The notes under the pieces are model-generated. The model had not been told where the DNA came from, ran no database searches, and saw nothing but the letters and a program-made list of their open reading frames with translations. This document shows, piece after piece, positions 1 through 4,695 of a stretch of 5,447 bases of DNA. The stretch lies in contig JAHIYL010000036.1 in NCBI GenBank assembly GCA_018815145.1, forward strand, positions 1 to 5,447, in the 5' to 3' direction. How positions within the stretch are numbered: position 1 is the stretch's first letter; every line of letters starts with the position of its first letter. A program made the translations under genes and the position numbers. The stretch comes from Nanobdellota archaeon. GTDB taxonomy: Archaea > Nanobdellota > Nanobdellia > Woesearchaeales > GW2011-AR15.

Positions 1-56
1 CTAGTATATATTCAGAATTCATGCAGTATTTATCGAGGAAAAACGCAAAAGTTTAG
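1..56 (+). CDS. Possible C-terminal tail of a gene entering from the left (partial)
   Basis: Reading from position 3, a frame stays open to a TAG at 54-56 and encodes 17 residues with ordinary composition (ends Y-L-S-R-K-N-A-K-V). The stop lies 11 bases before the TATA box of the next gene, which is a natural place for an upstream gene to end. The other plus frame open here runs to a TAA at 64-66, so the choice of frame is not secure. Seventeen codons are too few to judge coding potential, and nothing can be said about function. Confidence 0.25.
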   Translation, partial: SIYSEFMQYLSRKNAKV

Positions 57-67
57 ATATAGATAAT

Positions 68-75
68 TTTAAATA
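68..75 (+). promoter_or_regulatory. TATA box of the membrane-protein operon
   Basis: TTTAAATA is preceded by a purine-rich stretch (AGATAA, 61-66) that could serve as a BRE. With usual archaeal spacing the transcript would start near 97-100, leaving a leader of only 5-8 bases before the ATG at 105. No Shine-Dalgarno sequence lies in front of that ATG, which fits a leaderless or near-leaderless message. Confidence 0.6.
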
Positions 76-104
76 CTTTTTCAACATAATTATTTAGATT
101 CTTT

Positions 105-677
105 ATGTCAACTGGAAAACTGAGAAAAACTAATGTCAAGAAAAAAAGAAAGAAATTTAACATTTTTGATTATAAAAAACATATGTTATATGGATTCATA
201 TTCATAATCCTTTTTTTTCTCAACAAAAAATTCTTTCTTTTGGTTTTTTTCATACTTACCACAACTATCGGCAAGCAGGTAAGGCAGATGGTCGGCAACA
301 GCATGATAATGCTTGATCCTCTGACTTTTTATTGTACATTGATAATTTATTACTGGTCTGTAAGTGATCTTTTTTTATTCCTATTTATTACTGTTTTTGT
401 AGCAGATATGATTGCAAATCATCTTACTTCAGGTTCATTTATAAATTATTTCTTGTTCCTTGTTAGTCCGCTTGCTGCAAATTTCATGTTTCATAATTTG
501 GGTATAATGATGGTTGGAGTAATGTCACAGGTTTTTTATGCATCAATGTATATTCCGATCAGGATAAAAGTGATTCCGGATGATCCGGTTGCTGTCATGT
601 CAAAATCATTGACAAATATATTGTTTGTTTATCTCTACATAATGATGCTTGGTCCAATATTTGGTTTGTTGATGTGA
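105..677 (+). CDS. Polytopic membrane protein of unknown function
   Basis: This 190-residue protein is not recognised. A strongly basic N-terminus (residues 5-25, about ten Lys/Arg) is followed by hydrophobic stretches at about 27-39, 43-56, 73-84, 88-104, 112-128, 132-150 and 170-190, so five to six membrane helices are likely, with the basic N-terminus probably cytoplasmic. Acidic residues within or beside the helices (D71, D88, D101) and a loop with D159-D160-P161 are the only polar landmarks. No catalytic motif is visible. The size and helix number resemble small transporter subunits or MreD-like scaffolds, but no family signature supports either. The start is set by the TATA box at 68-75; no better in-frame start exists. 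It is the first gene of an operon, with the next gene starting 4 bases after its stop. The message is very T-rich, including a T8 run at 211-218, as expected for a Phe/Leu-rich membrane protein. Confidence 0.8.
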   Translation: MSTGKLRKTNVKKKRKKFNIFDYKKHMLYGFIFIILFFLNKKFFLLVFFILTTTIGKQVRQMVGNSMIMLDPLTFYCTLIIYYWSVSDLFLFLFITVFVADMIANHLTSGSFINYFLFLVSPLAANFMFHNLGIMMVGVMSQVFYASMYIPIRIKVIPDDPVAVMSKSLTNILFVYLYIMMLGPIFGLLM

Positions 678-678
678 T
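671..678 (+). promoter_or_regulatory. Shine-Dalgarno-like sequence over the stop codon of the upstream gene
   Basis: GATGTGAT matches the archaeal Shine-Dalgarno core GAGGTGAT at seven of eight bases and ends three bases before the ATG at 682. It overlaps the final ATG-TGA of the preceding gene. This supports 682 rather than the in-frame ATG at 691 as the start, and suggests coupled translation of the two membrane proteins. Confidence 0.45.
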
Positions 679-681
679 TAT

Positions 682-1251
682 ATGTATAAAATGGGAAAAA
701 AAAATGAGCTCTCCAATGTCTTTCTGATATTTTTCATGTTTACGGTTGGCATTGTAATTGCCTTGGTCATTTACTTGTACGGTCATTTACCATGGATTTT
801 TTTTAGGGCGATTTTGTTTCTGTATGTCTTGTCAGTATTTCTGGCAGCATACAGGGTGGCATTTTATTTTCATATAAAGAAACTTGCAGAAAAAATGGGT
901 TTTACTCTGTTCACCTCAATAGTACATCAGCCTAAGATCACCGGCATCTATAAGGATAACTCCTGGCAAGTTCATTATGTCAGTACCGACGAAGGTAGAT
1001 TTCCGGGTATCCTTCGGACATATATAAAATTTAACCTTCCTAAGAAAAAAGACGAACCAATAGGAATGGTTCGGCTCATGGATAAGCACAAGTTCAACAA
1101 ATACAAAATCATCGCTGTCAAAAAAATAACAAAACCGCACAAAAAATATCTGTTGATGAAAGTGAGTTCATATGTTTTCAATGAAAAGGAACTGCATGAA
1201 CTGATGGATTATCAGCTGCAATTGTATCATCAGCTCAAGAAAAAACTTTGA
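682..1251 (+). CDS. Two-helix membrane protein with a C-terminal soluble domain, unknown function
   Basis: This 189-residue protein has two predicted membrane helices (about 12-33 and 38-63), joined by a very short G-H-L-P turn, followed by a basic soluble domain of about 125 residues. Positive residues before helix 1 (K3, K6, K7) and after helix 2 (K66, K67, K71) place both ends, and so the domain, in the cytoplasm. The domain begins K-K-L-A-E-K-M-G-F and contains a segment P-K-I-T-G-I-Y-K-D followed by alternating hydrophobic residues. This pattern recalls small beta-rich domains often found after paired membrane helices, but the family cannot be named. The C-terminus (about 165-189) is a Lys/Leu-rich amphipathic helix. 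The 4-base gap to the upstream gene implies co-transcription and perhaps a shared complex. Codons 5-8 contain an A9 run (696-704). No clear terminator follows. Confidence 0.75.
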   Translation: MYKMGKKNELSNVFLIFFMFTVGIVIALVIYLYGHLPWIFFRAILFLYVLSVFLAAYRVAFYFHIKKLAEKMGFTLFTSIVHQPKITGIYKDNSWQVHYVSTDEGRFPGILRTYIKFNLPKKKDEPIGMVRLMDKHKFNKYKIIAVKKITKPHKKYLLMKVSSYVFNEKELHELMDYQLQLYHQLKKKL

Positions 1252-1295
1252 TCCCTTGCACCATTCTCCACATTGCTATACTAAAATACAAAAGA

Positions 1296-1303
1296 TTTTT
1301 ATA
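1296..1303 (+). promoter_or_regulatory. TATA box of the small winged-helix gene
   Basis: TTTTTATA is flanked upstream by ACAAAAGA, a plausible BRE. Normal spacing puts the transcript start near 1325-1330, downstream of the ATG at 1320 and upstream of the ribosome binding site at 1330-1336. This placement helps fix the translation start at 1341. Confidence 0.6.
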
Positions 1304-1311
1304 CCAGTAAT

Positions 1312-1321
1312 ATAGTACTAT
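1312..1321 (+). promoter_or_regulatory. 10-bp palindrome between TATA box and start site, possible operator
   Basis: ATAGTACTAT is a perfect palindrome lying between the TATA box and the predicted transcript start. Archaeal repressors commonly bind here to block polymerase recruitment. The gene it precedes encodes a winged-helix protein, so autoregulation is possible. A 10-base AT-rich palindrome can also occur by chance. Confidence 0.3.
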
Positions 1322-1329
1322 GTATATTA

Positions 1330-1336
1330 GGGGGTG
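1330..1336 (+). promoter_or_regulatory. Ribosome binding site that decides the start of the winged-helix gene
   Basis: GGGGGTG differs by one base from the archaeal GGAGGTG and ends four bases before the ATG at 1341. It lies inside the reading frame if the earlier ATG at 1320 is used, which makes that earlier start unlikely. Confidence 0.7.
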
Positions 1337-1340
1337 TAGT

Positions 1341-1754
1341 ATGGTAATATTATACGATAGGTATAATCTACCTGAAGACATATTTGAAATTGTCTTTTCG
1401 ACGAAGCAGCAGGAGATTGTAGCGAAGCTTTTGATCAAGTATATGAAAGAGAATGGCAATGAGATCGGGAAGACAGAGATGAGTCTCTTTGCAACGCAGC
1501 TTCATGAGGGTGAATTAATCAGTGAGATTGATGAGGCGCCCTACAAAGGCAAAAAAGTCAAGATATCCTACAACAAAAGGCAGTTCTATGATAGGATATT
1601 GACACCAATGAAGTCTATGGGCATGGTTGATTATGACCTATACTCAAAAAAATATAAGATCTCAAACAAACTGAACAAGGATCTCATGAGGATTGGACTC
1701 ATGTGGCTTCAGGAGATAGAAAAGCCGGTCTATAAGATAAAAAGCAAGAATTAG
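1341..1754 (+). CDS. Small winged-helix DNA-binding protein
   Basis: The 137-residue protein is probably a transcription regulator. From the ATG at 1341, a helix spans about 22-38, a second helix about 44-55, and a predicted recognition helix about 77-93 (rich in K, R, Y and Q). A short hairpin wing follows at about 95-108 (V-D-Y-D-L-Y-S-K-K-Y-K-I-S) and a C-terminal helix at about 109-127. The hydrophobic spacing, the G-M-V-D turn and the Y-K-I-S end of the wing are typical of winged-helix domains. A basic insert (67-75) separates helices two and three. No effector domain and no cysteines are present, so a ligand cannot be guessed. The start at 1341 is chosen over the in-frame ATG at 1320 because the ribosome binding site and predicted transcript start both lie between them. 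It stands alone, 89 bases after the membrane operon, and converges on the Ig-like protein gene with a 4-base gap. Confidence 0.7.
   Translation: MVILYDRYNLPEDIFEIVFSTKQQEIVAKLLIKYMKENGNEIGKTEMSLFATQLHEGELISEIDEAPYKGKKVKISYNKRQFYDRILTPMKSMGMVDYDLYSKKYKISNKLNKDLMRIGLMWLQEIEKPVYKIKSKN
1736..1744 (-). terminator. Short oligo-T on the minus strand inside the winged-helix gene
   Basis: On the minus strand, 15 bases beyond the stop of the Ig-like protein gene, the sequence reads CTTTTTATC. The five T residues are the complement of lysine codons of the converging gene. It is short for an archaeal oligo-T terminator, so this is a weak call. Confidence 0.3.
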
Positions 1755-1758
1755 TTCT

Positions 1759-2982
1759 CTAGAACTTCTTCTTCTTTTTGTTCTGCTCTTTCTTAATCTT
1801 ACCGATAAGTATCAATATCACAAGTCCTATGATCAGATACAATATCACAAGGAGGACGCCACCAACCCATCTGCTGAACTTGAAATCTCCATTTTCATCA
1901 ACAACCTTTATGACCTTTGATCTCTCTTCATATGTTATCTTTTTGTTGTATATTATTCTTCCTGACACCTGATATTCACCGGATTTATCAGGTTTGAAGA
2001 ATAATGGGAATTCAATCTGTTCTCCGGGTTCCACGGACAATTCATCTGATTCCAGCACTGAGATTATCTTTCCGGTCTTCAGGCTTCGTATCTCACCCTT
2101 GAATTTGGCCAAGACTCTCCTCTGTCCCAGGTTCTTGAAGACCGGAAGCACCGGAACAGGCTCATCAATATTTGTAATCTCATTTGTGCGGATGCCTATG
2201 AATTCTCCCTTATCTACGATCCCTCCTTTCTCAAAGACATCAAAACTGAGAGTCTCTGTCACTCCGCATTGCCTGACAAAAATGTCAATGAAATATTGGC
2301 CAATATCTAAGTCATTCTGGATTTCACCATTGATCCTCTTGCTGAGTGTGGGAAGAATATAGGCCCCCAGAAATTCTGAAGATGAAACAGATTCCTGTGT
2401 AAAAGGATCATAGACATTTATCTGGACTTCAGGGCGAAGCCGAACATTGCCATCATTGAAGACTGTTGCGCTTACATCAAATGGCAGGCCGATTTCTGTA
2501 TCTGTGACAGTGATTGCCCCTGCTCTGCACAATATTATCTCGTCCCCGATGATTTCAACATCAATCTTTACTGCTACGGCAGCAATCACAGCAGCTCCGG
2601 CACCAGTCTCAACACCAAGGACTGTGTCTGTCTGCACCCGGATTGTCCCTGAATAATTTCCATTGTTGATATTTTCAGGTGGAATAATGATTATGGCAAC
2701 TCTGTAAGGATTTTGTGAAGAGACACTGAATGTATCACTGTTCGGCCGAAAACTTATCCAACCTTCTATCTCTCCTTCAACTTCAAAATGTCCTTCTATT
2801 GTCTCTTCTGTTGAAGAGGTTATGACCATTGAGTCTTCTGCATAACCTGCCTTTATCATCTTAGGAAAAGAGATCATCCCTGGAGAGACGCCGATTGTTG
2901 TTGCAAATACAGGATAAATTGATATGATGAAAAGAAGTAAGCATGATGGAACAATTAATTTTTTTTTCCCCAATTTAATCAT
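1759..2982 (-). CDS. Sec-exported, membrane-anchored protein with Ig-like beta domains
   Basis: The 407-residue precursor has a Sec signal peptide: K3, K6-K8, a hydrophobic core at about 9-23, and a likely cut after V-F-A at 27. The outer part is beta-rich and divides into about three Ig-like units: about 28-145 (ending in P-P-E-N-I-N-N-G-N-Y-S-G-T-I-R-V, the N-G-x-Y-x-G-x-I form common in surface Ig-like domains), about 150-250, and about 255-362 (with V-E-P-G-E and a later G-E-Y-Q-V). A single helix at about 373-394 and a tail with eight lysines in the last 13 residues form a stop-transfer anchor, so the domains face outward. The plan recalls bacterial WxL-associated membrane proteins (DUF916-like), but this is only an architectural likeness. 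It lacks any enzyme motif and has one sequon (N109), unlike the sequon-rich neighbours. A structural, adhesive or assembly role at the cell surface is inferred. Codons 6-8 form an A9 run. Confidence 0.75.
   Translation of the reverse strand: MIKLGKKKLIVPSCLLLFIISIYPVFATTIGVSPGMISFPKMIKAGYAEDSMVITSSTEETIEGHFEVEGEIEGWISFRPNSDTFSVSSQNPYRVAIIIIPPENINNGNYSGTIRVQTDTVLGVETGAGAAVIAAVAVKIDVEIIGDEIILCRAGAITVTDTEIGLPFDVSATVFNDGNVRLRPEVQINVYDPFTQESVSSSEFLGAYILPTLSKRINGEIQNDLDIGQYFIDIFVRQCGVTETLSFDVFEKGGIVDKGEFIGIRTNEITNIDEPVPVLPVFKNLGQRRVLAKFKGEIRSLKTGKIISVLESDELSVEPGEQIEFPLFFKPDKSGEYQVSGRIIYNKKITYEERSKVIKVVDENGDFKFSRWVGGVLLVILYLIIGLVILILIGKIKKEQNKKKKKF
1765..1793 (+). terminator. T-rich terminator for the winged-helix gene, inside the opposing gene
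   Basis: Starting 11 bases after the plus-strand TAG, the plus strand carries repeated CTT triplets, a T5 run at 1775-1779 and further T-rich sequence. This is the complement of the lysine-rich tail of the converging gene. Archaeal termination depends mainly on U-rich RNA, so the tract may end the plus-strand message. Confidence 0.4.
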
Positions 2983-2999
2983 AATAGAAATTTTTTAGT

Positions 3000-3007
3000 A
3001 ATATAAA
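3000..3007 (-). promoter_or_regulatory. TATA box of the Ig-like protein gene
   Basis: On the minus strand TTTATATT lies 18-25 bases upstream of the ATG at 2982, with no Shine-Dalgarno sequence between. The distance is slightly short even for a leaderless message, so the exact box or transcript start is uncertain. It sits directly after the terminator of the upstream gene, which argues for separate transcription. Confidence 0.45.
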
Positions 3008-3014
3008 CTTAATG

Positions 3015-3033
3015 AAAAAAAAACAAAAAAAAA
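3015..3033 (-). terminator. Oligo-T terminator (T9-G-T9) after the surface protein genes
   Basis: Nine bases after the TAA of the gene ending at 3043, the minus strand reads nine T, one G and nine T. No stem-loop is needed: a long U tract is the main archaeal termination signal. It marks the end of the minus-strand unit containing the two paralogs and separates it from the Ig-like protein gene. Confidence 0.7.
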
Positions 3034-3042
3034 TATTTTGTC

Positions 3043-3822
3043 TTATGCCAGCTCAACATAAAAATAATACTGAATGTCTGGTGCGGTTGATGATGCATTC
3101 TCAGCCAGTATCATCTGGAAATCATATGTTGTCACAGAGTCGTTCCTGTAGCCGATCTTATCATTCTCAACAAAAGTAGTATAGATAAGATTTGTCCCGT
3201 CATGCAGCAGCACCTCCTGGAAAGAGGCTGTTGTTGTCAGTGTGTTGACTGAATCATTTATCCACGTTGCTGTTGCAAAGCATGAGCTCTCGAGTATGGT
3301 GTTTCCTGCAAGATCAAATTCTTTGTGTGTCTGTGTGGCAAATGTGCTGTTTATGCTGTCTGCATTTGTTGATGTGTGGCCGAGTGCAGTGTCTTCAGAC
3401 TGCTTATTTGCTATTGAACTGCAGTTGACACTTCCCCAGGTTGGTGCTGTTGTGGCCCGTGTTGCAAGTATCTCTCCTGTGAATTCATCTATGCTCCATT
3501 GATATATGGTATAGTCTGATTCATCATCAAGAGTGAAAGTTGAAGAGATATTTCCGACATACGCTTTCCATTTGTAGTTCTGCTGGATTGAGTTCAGGAT
3601 GACAGTCGTGATTGTGCCTTTGGCATCTGACCTGTTTCCAGCTACTGTTGCATTTTTAGTTGAGTTAGACTTGTATGTAAGACTGGCGCCAGTAGGTTCT
3701 GTTACGCCTGAGGCTGTATTGACCAGGAAAGCTATGATCACTATGAACAGCGCAAATTCAAGCAATGCATTTTCAGCCTTCCTGGTTTTATTGTTGGTTT
3801 TCATTGTTCCTCTTTTTCCCAT
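3043..3822 (-). CDS. Sequon-rich secreted surface protein, paralog 1 (pilin-like N-terminus)
   Basis: The 259-residue protein has no recognised function. A basic N-terminus (K8-K15) leads into A-E-N-A-L-L-E-F and a hydrophobic segment to about residue 37. A glutamate (E22) at the start of such a segment recalls type IV pilins, but no clear prepilin cleavage motif is present, and a Sec signal or an uncut anchor remain possible. The outer domain aligns with its upstream neighbour: E-P-T-G-A (42-46), W85 with G90-N-I-S and T97-L-D, W109, T115-G-E, W129 with V132-N-C134-S, E143-D, S156-I-N-S-T-F, C181, D234-F and the terminal Y-Y-F-Y-V-E-L. C134 and C181 probably form a disulfide. Nine N-X-S/T sites lie in the outer part (N53, 57, 63, 91, 133, 158, 189, 227, 242), suggesting AglB-type N-glycosylation. 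An in-frame ATG at 3804 (M7), with GAGG four bases before it, is an alternative start. It lies 19 bases after its paralog and ends the unit. Confidence 0.75.
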   Translation of the reverse strand: MGKRGTMKTNNKTRKAENALLEFALFIVIIAFLVNTASGVTEPTGASLTYKSNSTKNATVAGNRSDAKGTITTVILNSIQQNYKWKAYVGNISSTFTLDDESDYTIYQWSIDEFTGEILATRATTAPTWGSVNCSSIANKQSEDTALGHTSTNADSINSTFATQTHKEFDLAGNTILESSCFATATWINDSVNTLTTTASFQEVLLHDGTNLIYTTFVENDKIGYRNDSVTTYDFQMILAENASSTAPDIQYYFYVELA

Positions 3823-3841
3823 CTTTCTGTTAATTTAGTTT

Positions 3842-4540
3842 TTAGTTCAGTTCAGCATAAAAATAGTATGTGGCTGTACCTGATGAATATGTTGTTGGAA
3901 CCATCAATTCAAAGTCAGCAGTCCCTGCTCCGTCAAAAGCGTCAGCATCATCATTGATGACTGAGACATATACTGGAGTTTCAGATACGTTCAGGAGCAC
4001 ATTCCAATATGTAGCTACCCCCAGATTGTTATATGCCTGTGCTCCGGGGCAGTTATTTACTGTGGCTGATGCAACTCCAAATGAGGGTCCTGTGCTTGTG
4101 AATGTTGAGTTGACGCTGTCCACCCATGTGCTGGTAATCCCTAATGTGCTGTCTTCGGCCTCTTTGAAGGCATCATTGCTGCAGTTCACCATATCCCATG
4201 ATGAGATTGACGACCTGGATGCATAAACTTCCCCTGATGTTGAAGCATAAGACCAATCATAGAAGGTCTTGTTGTTTGCATTATCTAACGTAATGCTACC
4301 TGAGATGTTACCATAGTAACCCTGCCAGATGTCAGTCACCTTGGACTGGTTTATGTTCAATGCTGTCACATTGCCTGCCTGTGCATTGATCTGTGATGGG
4401 TCAAGCGTCAGGTTCCTCCTGCTTGATGCACCTTGTGTTATATCTGCTCCAGATGGTTCTACTGCCATGACCACACCTGCAGCAGCTATGGTCATTATAC
4501 ACAGAACCAATATTATGTACATGTTTTCCCTTTCTTTCAT
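3842..4540 (-). CDS. Sequon-rich secreted surface protein, paralog 2 (Sec signal peptide)
   Basis: From the ATG at 4540 this is a 232-residue precursor with a textbook Sec signal: K2, R4, a hydrophobic core at 8-24, and V-M-A before a likely cut after A26. The mature protein starts V-E-P-S-G-A, just where the paralog has T-E-P-T-G-A. Shared blocks are W72 with G77-N-I-S and T84-L-D, Y94-D-W96, S102-G-E, W115 with V118-N-C120-S, E129-D-S-T-L-G, D141-S-V-N-S-T-F, C164, D209-F and Y225-Y-F-Y-A-E-L. C120 and C164 likely pair. Eight sequons are present (N43, 57, 64, 78, 90, 119, 144, 184); those at 78, 119 and 144 align with sites in the paralog. It has no second membrane anchor, so it is released or joined to other surface proteins. 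A longer frame begins at TTG 4576, but the ATG at 4540 has GGAGGGG nine bases upstream and gives a better signal peptide. The family is not recognised; a role in an S-layer, sheath or filament is an inference. Confidence 0.75.
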   Translation of the reverse strand: MKERENMYIILVLCIMTIAAAGVVMAVEPSGADITQGASSRRNLTLDPSQINAQAGNVTALNINQSKVTDIWQGYYGNISGSITLDNANNKTFYDWSYASTSGEVYASRSSISSWDMVNCSNDAFKEAEDSTLGITSTWVDSVNSTFTSTGPSFGVASATVNNCPGAQAYNNLGVATYWNVLLNVSETPVYVSVINDDADAFDGAGTADFELMVPTTYSSGTATYYFYAELN

Positions 4541-4549
4541 CTTAATTTT

Positions 4550-4556
4550 CCCCTCC
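4550..4556 (-). promoter_or_regulatory. Ribosome binding site of the Sec-signal paralog
   Basis: On the minus strand GGAGGGG ends nine bases before the ATG at 4540. It supports that start over the TTG at 4576, which would place this sequence inside the coding region. Confidence 0.6.
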
Positions 4557-4563
4557 AATTTTT

Positions 4564-4573
4564 TTTTAAATAT
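4564..4573 (-). promoter_or_regulatory. Possible internal TATA box overlapping the end of the small gene
   Basis: On the minus strand ATATTTAAAA includes the last codon and TAA stop of the small gene. Normal spacing would start a transcript near 4542, giving a leaderless message for the ATG at 4540 and leaving the ribosome binding site at 4550-4556 untranscribed. Either this box is inactive and the gene is read from upstream, or both kinds of message exist. Confidence 0.35.
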
Positions 4574-4673
4574 CAATGCTCACTTTTCTTGACATGTTCT
4601 TTATCTGGTTGAATGTCAGTTTTTCAACAAAGTCAACAGTGAGCGGGATATCCCATATGTTTTTCATATTCAT
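4566..4673 (-). CDS. 35-residue small protein, unknown function
   Basis: This short reading frame fills most of the gap between the regulator and the first surface protein. It runs from ATG 4673 to TAA at 4566-4568. Its support is the ribosome binding site: GAGGTG, a perfect six-base match to the archaeal Shine-Dalgarno core, ends five bases before the ATG. The product begins M-N-M-K-N-I-W-D-I-P-L-T and is soluble. Residues 13-30 (V-D-F-V-E-K-L-T-F-N-Q-I-K) have the spacing of an amphipathic helix. There are no cysteines, signal peptide or membrane segment. It follows the regulator gene by 22 bases and precedes the surface protein by 25 bases, so it is probably in the same transcript. It could be a small partner of the regulator, an assembly factor, a remnant of a longer gene, or a translated leader. 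The reading frame itself is more secure than any role. Confidence 0.55.
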   Translation of the reverse strand: MNMKNIWDIPLTVDFVEKLTFNQIKNMSRKVSIDI

Positions 4674-4678
4674 TTTTA

Positions 4679-4684
4679 CACCTC
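4679..4684 (-). promoter_or_regulatory. Consensus ribosome binding site of the small gene
   Basis: On the minus strand GAGGTG is followed by TAAAA and then ATG at 4673. It is the best Shine-Dalgarno sequence in the window and no other start codon lies at a suitable distance, so it is the main evidence for the 35-residue protein. Confidence 0.65.
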
Positions 4685-4695
4685 GTTTATGATTA

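Noticed and set aside
1..104. 22-codon minus-strand frame in the left edge region
   Set aside because: It has no ribosome binding site and overlaps the TATA box of the plus-strand operon.
916..1181. Minus-strand frames inside the two-helix membrane protein gene
   Set aside because: They are covered by a better plus-strand gene in an operon and lack starts with ribosome binding sites or promoters.
1994..2656. Open frames on the plus strand opposite the Ig-like protein gene
   Set aside because: They lie wholly inside a gene with a clear signal peptide, domain pattern and membrane anchor, and have no ribosome binding site or recognisable composition.
4559..4568. Programmed frameshift on the A9 run joining the small protein to the surface protein
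   Set aside because: The small gene's TAA stop comes before the run can be used, and the surface protein has its own signal peptide and ribosome binding site.
4574..4576. TTG as the start of the Sec-signal surface protein
   Set aside because: It would add twelve residues, overlap the small gene, and put the ribosome binding site inside the coding region. The ATG at 4540 gives a normal signal peptide.
3242..4592. Plus-strand frames opposite the two surface protein genes
   Set aside because: Their products are shadows of Ser/Thr/Asn-rich coding sequence, whereas the minus-strand products are homologous to each other and carry export signals.
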